Below are positions 59,170-64,000 of a stretch of DNA of 64,000 bases, piece after piece. The position numbers and the translations under genes are program-made. The stretch spans positions 620,001 to 684,000 of the forward strand of contig CAWFYJ010000003.1 of assembly GCA_963820055.1 (NCBI GenBank), in the 5' to 3' direction. The notes below the pieces were generated by a model, which made no database searches, was not told the DNA's origin, and was given only the letters and a program-made list of their open reading frames with translations. The number at the start of each line of letters is the position of its first letter. The stretch's first letter is position 1. This DNA is from RHKX01 sp963820055. GTDB taxonomy: Bacteria > Actinomycetota > Thermoleophilia > Solirubrobacterales > 70-9.

Positions 59170-61179
59170 CTACAGGTGCAGGTCCTCGTAGAGGCTCGGC
59201 ATCGCCCGCTCGTCACGGATCACGTGGGTGACGGCGTTGATCAGCGCGAGGTGGGTGAAGGCCTGGGGGAAGTTGCCGAGGTGGCGGCCGGAGGCGGACT
59301 CGAGCTCCTCGGCGTAGAGGCCGAGCGGGCTGGCGTCCTTGAGGAGGCGCTCGCAGAGTTCGCGGCCGCGCTTGCGCTCGCCGATCTCGAGGAGCGCCGA
59401 GACGAGCCAGAAGGAGCAGATCAGGAAGGTCCCCTCTTCGCCCTCGAGGCCGTCGTCGGCTTCGTCGGTCCGGTAGCGGAGGACGAGGCCGTTCTCGGTC
59501 AGGTCGTCGGCGATGGCGAGCACGGTGGCCCGGACCCGCTCGTCGCCCTGGGGCATGAAGCGGACGAGCGGGACGAGGAGGTTGGAGGCGTCGAGGGCGT
59601 CGGTCTCGTAGTGCTGGGTGAAGACGCCGCGTGAGTCGATGCCGTTGGCGAGGACGTCGGAGTGGATCTCGTTGGCGATCAGCCGCCACTCGTCGGCGAG
59701 ACCTTCGTAGCCGCGGCGAGCGGCGAGGCGGGCGGCACGGTCGAGCGCGACCCAGCACATCACCTTGCTGCTGACGTAGTGGTGGGGGTCGCCGCGCATC
59801 TCCCAGATCCCCTGGTCGGGCTGGCGCCAGACCTCGGCGGCGCAGCGGGCCTGGTCCTCGATGACGGGCCAGAGCCGCGGCGAGTTGTGGCCGTACTCCT
59901 TCTGGTGCAGGTAGATGGAGTCGAGGACGGCGCCGTAGACGTCGTTCTGGCGCTGGCCGTAGGCCTCGTTGCCGATCCGGACCGGGCGGGCGCCCTCGTA
60001 GCCCGTCAGGTGTTCGAGCTCGGCCTCCTCGAGCGTCGTCTCGCCGCCGATCCCGTACATGATCTGCAGGCCGCCGTCCTCGTTGCGCTGGACGTCGCCG
60101 ACGAACTGGATGAAGTCGTCGGCCTCCCAGCTCAGGCCGAGGGCGTGGAGCCCCTGGAGCGTGAAGGTCGCGTCCCGCATCCACGTGTAGCGGTAGTCCC
60201 AGTTGCGCTCGCCGCCCGGTGTCTCCGGCAGCGAGGTCGTCAGGGCGGCGACCATCGCCCCCGTCGGCAGGTAGGTGAGGCCCTTCAGCACGAGGGCGGA
60301 GCGCTGCAGATGGTCGCTCCAGCGGTGGTCGGGGAAGTCGCCCGAGGCCAGCCAGGTGCGCCAGAAGCGCGAGGTCGTGTCGAGGGCGGCCTCGGCGGCC
60401 TCGAAGCTGTCGGGGCCGTCGAGGCGGGACGACCAGGAGAGGGCGAAGTAGCAGCCCTCGCCGGCGTCGAGGCGGCGGCGGGCGCGGGCGCAGCCGCCCT
60501 CGATGCCGATGTTGACGTCGGAGTGGAGGCGCAACGTGCTCTCGCCGTCGCTGGCGTCGGCGATGCCGTGCTCGGGACCGGGCCGGCTCCACGTGGCGGG
60601 ACGGGCGCCGTAGCCGAAGACCGGCTCGCAGACCTGCTCGAGGTGAACGGTCCCGTGGACGCAGCGGGCGGTGCGGACGAGGACGTGGTGGGAGTCGAAG
60701 TCGGACGGCGGCCGGGTGTGTGCGGTGGCTTTGGTCGACTCACGGGCCCGCCAGCGGCCGACGATCAGGGCGTCGCGGACGATCATCCATCCGGTCGGCG
60801 TCATCCAGGTGGTCTCGACGATGTTCGTGCCCGGCTCGTAGCGGCGGCCGACCGGACGGCCCACGTTGGACGGGCCGAAGCGCCAGCCGCCGGCGGAGCG
60901 GTCGAGCAGCGCGGCGAAGACGCTCGGCGAGTCGAACCGCGGCGGGCAGAGCCACTCGACCGTCCCGTCGGGCGCGACGAGCGCGCCGGTGTGGCAGTCG
61001 GAGAGGAACGCATAGTCGGCGATCGGCGGGAACGGCGAGGACGGCATCCGCCGCTCGAGGAACGGCGTCGGCTCCGCCTCCTTGTCGGGATCCATTCCGC
61101 CGGCCCGGCGCGGGCCGGGCTCGACGGGACGCGGACCGATCAGGTCCGTCTCCTCGGTTTCGTGTGGGTGGCTGCTCAT
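59170..61179 (-). CDS. GH15 glycoside hydrolase (glucoamylase/trehalase-like)
   Basis: A 669-residue protein. The N-terminal supersandwich domain starts IADYAFLSDCHTGALVAPDG and WLCPPRFDSPSVFAALLD, the GH15 signature. The (alpha/alpha)6 barrel has GGERNWDYRYTWMRDATFTL, GLQIMYGIGGE, and the second acid segment with DEWRLIANEIH. The family releases glucose from the ends of alpha-glucans or trehalose by inversion. There is no signal peptide, so action on storage glycogen or trehalose inside the cell is likely. The stop adjoins the repeat cluster. ATG at 61179; the 92 bases to the GAP gene are empty. Confidence 0.92.
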   Translation of the reverse strand: MSSHPHETEETDLIGPRPVEPGPRRAGGMDPDKEAEPTPFLERRMPSSPFPPIADYAFLSDCHTGALVAPDGTVEWLCPPRFDSPSVFAALLDRSAGGWRFGPSNVGRPVGRRYEPGTNIVETTWMTPTGWMIVRDALIVGRWRARESTKATAHTRPPSDFDSHHVLVRTARCVHGTVHLEQVCEPVFGYGARPATWSRPGPEHGIADASDGESTLRLHSDVNIGIEGGCARARRRLDAGEGCYFALSWSSRLDGPDSFEAAEAALDTTSRFWRTWLASGDFPDHRWSDHLQRSALVLKGLTYLPTGAMVAALTTSLPETPGGERNWDYRYTWMRDATFTLQGLHALGLSWEADDFIQFVGDVQRNEDGGLQIMYGIGGETTLEEAELEHLTGYEGARPVRIGNEAYGQRQNDVYGAVLDSIYLHQKEYGHNSPRLWPVIEDQARCAAEVWRQPDQGIWEMRGDPHHYVSSKVMCWVALDRAARLAARRGYEGLADEWRLIANEIHSDVLANGIDSRGVFTQHYETDALDASNLLVPLVRFMPQGDERVRATVLAIADDLTENGLVLRYRTDEADDGLEGEEGTFLICSFWLVSALLEIGERKRGRELCERLLKDASPLGLYAEELESASGRHLGNFPQAFTHLALINAVTHVIRDERAMPSLYEDLHL

Positions 61180-61271
61180 CTCGATGCGCGCTTCATCGAC
61201 CGGAGGCGAACTTAGCGAGAACTCGCAACCCGCCTGTCATCGCCGCGCCTCTCGCAACCGGCCGCCCTCGC

Positions 61272-61946
61272 TCAGAACAGGTGGGCGGTGACGGCGTCGC
61301 TGAGCAGCTTCCCGGCGAAGACGAGACAGAGGAGCACGACGATCGTCGTGCTCTCCCGGACCATCCACGAGCGCACGGACCCGAGGGCGGCGGGGCCCCG
61401 CTCGCCCATCAGCAGCGAGATGGCGAGCGGGATCCCTGGCGCGAGCGTCCCGACGAGCACGAACGCGGCGACCCCAGCGGCCTGTGCCCCCGGCTCGGCG
61501 CCGAGCTCGGCGATCGCTACCGCGACGCCGATCGACAGCAGGAGGTTCTTCGGCTTCACCGCGATCAGTGCCGCCATCGCGGCGGCCCCGCCGGTCGACA
61601 GCCCGTCGACCTTCTGCATCCACCCGGGAAGCTCGTCCTCAGTCACGGCCTCTCCACGCCCGCGCCACTGGCGCCCGGCGACGACGAGAAGCGCGAGGCC
61701 CAGCAGGATCTGCAGCCCGACGACCCAATCGGCGGGATCGCCGCCGTCGTCAGCCCCGGCCCCGTCGGCGAGGAGGAGCGCCGCGGTGGCCACGGCCGCC
61801 AGGGCGCCGGCCCAGACGAGCGCGAACAGGACGGCTCCGGTCCGTCCCCCGCGCTCCGCCAGCATCAGGACGACGGCGATCACGGCGAGCGGGCTGAGCG
61901 CGACGCCGATCCCGAACAGCGCCGCCTCGCCGACCGCCTGACTCAT
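61272..61946 (-). CDS. GAP-family (Sap-like) membrane protein
   Basis: A 224-residue protein with six hydrophobic helices (AALFGIGVALSPLAVIAVVLM, LQILLGLALLVVAGRQW, LIAVKPKNLLLSIGVAVAIA, and others). The layout LSPLAV...KPKNLLL is the GAP/LysE-like fold found in Sap proteins, which help export mycobacterial lipids. Substrate here is unknown. ATG at 61946. Confidence 0.82.
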   Translation of the reverse strand: MSQAVGEAALFGIGVALSPLAVIAVVLMLAERGGRTGAVLFALVWAGALAAVATAALLLADGAGADDGGDPADWVVGLQILLGLALLVVAGRQWRGRGEAVTEDELPGWMQKVDGLSTGGAAAMAALIAVKPKNLLLSIGVAVAIAELGAEPGAQAAGVAAFVLVGTLAPGIPLAISLLMGERGPAALGSVRSWMVRESTTIVVLLCLVFAGKLLSDAVTAHLF

Positions 61947-61989
61947 GCGCCGAACCTACAGGCCCGCTGGTGCCGAGGCCCGGGGGGAA

Positions 61990-62074
61990 TGCCGGGGGAG
62001 GGATTCGAACCCTCATGTCCTCTCGGACAGCCGGGTTTAAGCCGGCCGCGTATCGCCAATTCCGCCACCCCGGC
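61990..62074 (-). tRNA. tRNA-Leu (anticodon TAA)
   Basis: An 85-base class II tRNA. Acceptor GCCGGGG/CCCCGGC with discriminator A (61990), D-arm with GGCGGAATTGG, anticodon stem GCCGG-CTTAAAC-CCGGC with anticodon TAA, an extra arm around TGTCCGAGAGGACA, and T-arm GAGGG-TTCGAAT-CCCTC. No CCA encoded. Class II arm plus TAA gives Leu. Confidence 0.95.
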
Positions 62075-62203
62075 AGCGTCGGTGCAGGCTAGCCGCAGTG
62101 GGCGAAAAAGCCCATTCCGATCGCCGATTACCCCAAATGGGTGGAAATTTAGGTTGGCGCAACTTTCGCCCTCTAGCTTTGTTTGCAAGGAGGACGTCTC
62201 GTT
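62075..62203. promoter_or_regulatory. AT-richer leader before the sigma-factor fusion gene
   Basis: The stretch 62098-62190 is less GC-rich than the rest and holds TGGGC/GCCCA (a short hairpin with a GAAAA loop) and an AACTTT box. It ends with a perfect AAGGAGG (62187-62193) ahead of the TTG start at 62204. It likely contains the promoter of the ECF gene and upstream sequence of tRNA-Leu; no consensus -35/-10 pair can be fixed by eye. Confidence 0.5.
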
Positions 62204-63658
62204 TTGGAAGCATCTGCACTCACACGCGCACCGTCGCGCGGGTTTCTCACCCGTCGCTCGCCGCTGCTGCGCCTCGAATCCGATGAACGCCTGGTCGAGC
62301 TGATCAGGTCCGGTCACGACGGCGCTTTCGACGTGCTGTTCACGCGCTACAACGGCCGCCTGCTCGGCTTCTGCCAGTCGATGCTGAAGAGCCGCCAGGA
62401 CGCCGAGGATGTCCTTCAGGAGGTCTTCACCAACGCCCACTCGGCGATGCTCGGCGACGACCGCGCGATCAACGTGCGCCCGTGGCTCTACCGAATCGCC
62501 CGCAACCGCTGCCTCAACCACCTGCGCCGGCCGGTGCCGGAGGGACAGGACTCGATGGACGTGCTGCCGCACAACAACGGCACGACGACCGCCGAGCACG
62601 TCCAGATGCGCGAGGACCTGCGACAGCTGATGAACGACGTCGAAGGGCTGCCCGAGACGCAGCGGACGGCGCTGCTGCTGCGCGAGATCGACCAGCTCTC
62701 ATACGAGGAGATCGCCCAGGCGATGCAGACGACCGTCCCCTCGGTCAAGTCGCTGCTCGTCCGCGCCCGGATCGGCCTCGCCGAGTCCGGCCAGGCCCGG
62801 ATGCTCACCTGCGATGACGTCCAGCTCAGCCTCGCCGAGGCCGCCGAGGGCATCGGCAAGGTCGCCGGCCCCGAGCGCAAGCACGTCCGCGACTGCGACG
62901 GCTGCCGGGCGTTCCGCGACCAGCTCCGCTCCGACCGCAAGGCGATGGCCGCCCTCTTCCCCGTCGGCGTCCTCGCGTTCTTCAAGCACGGTGTCATCGC
63001 CAAGCTCTTCGGCGGCGGCTCCGCGAGCGCCGGCGCCGCCGGCGCCGCAGGCTCCGGCGCCGTGGGCGGCGCTTCGGCGTCCGGCGGCATCGGTGGCATC
63101 AGCCTCCTCGGCGGCGCGATCGGCGCGAAGGCCGCCGCCGGGTTCGCCACCGCGGCGATCCTCACCGCCGGCGCCGTCGAGGTCCGCAACATCAACGCCG
63201 GCGAGAACCAGGAGCCGAAGTCCGCGCCCGCCGCGGCGCTGGCCGCCGACCCCTCCCCCGCCCCGGTCCGCGCGAACCACCTGACCGCCCGCGTCGAGAC
63301 GCCCGCCGTCTCCTCGAAGCCGGACCAGGCAGCGCTCGTCGACCGCAGCGGCCCCGCCACGGCGCCGGCCGACAACGGCCCCGCCGATCCTTCCTCCACC
63401 AGCCCGGCCGACGCACCGAAGCCGGCCCCGACGGAGCCGATCGACGCCGTCACGACCCCCGATGACGGCAACGTCGCCGTCGGAACCCCGGTGACGCCGT
63501 CCGACGGCAGCACCGACGGCGATCAGGACACGGGCAGTGCCCCGGCCGACCCGCCGCCGACGACCGACCCGACCGTCCCCGAGGTCCCGGTCCCGGTGCC
63601 GCCGGCTCCGGCCGACCCGCCCGCGGACCCGGCTCCGGTTCCGCCCGCCGGCTCCTGA
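62204..63658 (+). CDS. ECF sigma factor fused to a zinc-finger anti-sigma-like domain, membrane segment and Pro-rich tail
   Basis: A 484-residue protein from TTG 62204, chosen because AAGGAGG lies 10 bases upstream. Sigma region 2 (GAFDVLFTRYNGRLLGFCQ, DAEDVLQEVFTNAH, VRPWLYRIARNRCLNHLR) and region 4 (LPETQRTALLLREIDQ, YEEIAQAMQTTVPSVKSLL) fill residues 30-190. Then KHVRDCDGCRAF gives H-x3-C-x2-C, the zinc site of anti-sigma factors. A Gly/Ala-rich segment with one likely membrane stretch (AAGFATAAILTAGAVEV, near residue 315) leads to about 150 residues rich in Pro, Ala and Asp, probably outside the cell. A sigma factor and its sensor in one chain is implied. Confidence 0.88.
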   Translation: MEASALTRAPSRGFLTRRSPLLRLESDERLVELIRSGHDGAFDVLFTRYNGRLLGFCQSMLKSRQDAEDVLQEVFTNAHSAMLGDDRAINVRPWLYRIARNRCLNHLRRPVPEGQDSMDVLPHNNGTTTAEHVQMREDLRQLMNDVEGLPETQRTALLLREIDQLSYEEIAQAMQTTVPSVKSLLVRARIGLAESGQARMLTCDDVQLSLAEAAEGIGKVAGPERKHVRDCDGCRAFRDQLRSDRKAMAALFPVGVLAFFKHGVIAKLFGGGSASAGAAGAAGSGAVGGASASGGIGGISLLGGAIGAKAAAGFATAAILTAGAVEVRNINAGENQEPKSAPAAALAADPSPAPVRANHLTARVETPAVSSKPDQAALVDRSGPATAPADNGPADPSSTSPADAPKPAPTEPIDAVTTPDDGNVAVGTPVTPSDGSTDGDQDTGSAPADPPPTTDPTVPEVPVPVPPAPADPPADPAPVPPAGS

Positions 63659-63713
63659 GCCGGACTCGCGTCCAGGCCCCAGCCCCCTCCTAAGGTCCAG
63701 CCCCCACGTGCCG

Positions 63714-63899
63714 ATGGGGGGCCCGGTGACGACTCGATCGAATTCCCGCCCCCTGGACCGGACATGGCCGGATGCGGCGGGTGACCCTCTGCCCGGGGAC
63801 ATAACGATCGAGACCCGTCCGGATCGGTTCTCCCGGCGCACGATTGGCACGATCACTCGCCCCTGGACGAGGCGAGGCGCCCCGGTGGACTGGGACTGA
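63714..63899 (+). CDS. Possible small protein, 61 residues
   Basis: An ATG at 63714 opens 62 codons ending VDWD. The product is Arg/Asp/Pro-rich (RPLDRTWPDAAGDP, GDITIETRPDRF). Codon choice is not as GC-biased as in the neighbours and the ribosome site is weak. It may be spurious, but no other gene fills 63659-63909. Confidence 0.3.
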   Translation: MGGPVTTRSNSRPLDRTWPDAAGDPLPGDITIETRPDRFSRRTIGTITRPWTRRGAPVDWD

Positions 63900-63909
63900 C
63901 CGGTTGCAC

Positions 63910-63935
63910 GGCGCCGCCCCCGAGGGGGCGGCGCC
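63910..63935 (-). terminator. Strong GC hairpin downstream of the right-edge gene
   Basis: GGCGCCGCCCCC and GGGGGCGGCGCC are exact inverted repeats with a 2-base centre. It follows the stop of the minus-strand gene at the right edge by 16 bases. There is no T-run, so it is a terminator only in the looser actinobacterial sense. Confidence 0.5.
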
Positions 63936-63951
63936 GGCGGCCCGGTCGCGC

Positions 63952-64000
63952 CTAGACGGTGTGCGAGCCGCCCGGCTCGAGGACGACGACCTCGGACGAG
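63952..64000 (-). CDS. C-terminal end of a gene continuing past the right edge
   Basis: The minus strand reads SSEVVVLEPGGSHTV and stops (TAG, 63954-63952). The final 16 codons are plausible protein and a hairpin follows. Too little is visible to name it. Confidence 0.45.
   Translation of the reverse strand, partial: SSEVVVLEPGGSHTV

Overview
The window is high-GC actinobacterial DNA. The gene mix (four-gene pyruvate:ferredoxin oxidoreductase next to pyruvate phosphate dikinase, a selenocysteine formate dehydrogenase, DUF2252, DUF2855, DUF1206, GAP-family and GH15 proteins, frequent GTG and TTG starts) suggests a Thermoleophilia/Solirubrobacterales-type soil actinobacterium. That placement is inference from gene content. 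I see no phage, insertion sequence, plasmid or CRISPR array.

Layout. 1-4.0 kb (minus): an apparent acid-degradation operon (ThDP enzyme, enolase-superfamily dehydratase, FAD oxidase that runs off the left edge). 4.1-14.5 kb: a complete selenoprotein island. It holds fdhA with an in-frame UGA and a SECIS-like hairpin, fdhB, an NrfD-type membrane subunit, selD plus a rhodanese on the minus strand, then selA, selB and tRNA-Sec on the plus strand. 14.5-21.8 kb: porG-porA-porB-gltD/porD (minus) and ppdK (plus), joining pyruvate, acetyl-CoA and PEP. 22-34 kb: a secreted protein, a SixA phosphatase, an MFS pump with a C-terminal regulator-like domain, DUF2855, a broken penicillin acylase, and an ArsR/DUF899/AHSA1 group with an operator palindrome on the arsR start codon. 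34-45 kb: a large LuxR-type ATPase, a small protein coupled to an amidohydrolase, an MBL hydrolase, DUF2252, a two-domain copper protein, DUF1206, PAP2 and dodecin. 45-50 kb: proline and ornithine catabolism. 50-64 kb: an HtrA-like protease, initiator tRNA, a calcium-binding-type protein, Ppx/GppA, PdxH, a hot-dog thioesterase, a second ThDP enzyme, an adenylate cyclase, GH15, GAP, tRNA-Leu, and an ECF sigma factor fused to its own anti-sigma-like domain and a proline-rich tail.

How it fits together. The first 22 kb read as a one-carbon/pyruvate redox module. Formate is oxidised by a membrane-anchored selenoenzyme whose cofactor machinery is encoded beside it. Pyruvate is interconverted with acetyl-CoA by a ferredoxin enzyme whose last gene looks like a built-in NADPH:ferredoxin adaptor, and PPDK links pyruvate to PEP.

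Sequence quality. Seven genes (27.3-31.2, 43.2-44.0 and 51.2-54.6 kb) are broken by small indels that follow two rules: loss of one CG/GC dinucleotide, usually where a GCGC or CGCG is expected, and loss of one base from a run of three. Restoring them rebuilds normal family proteins, so consensus error is more likely than gene decay.
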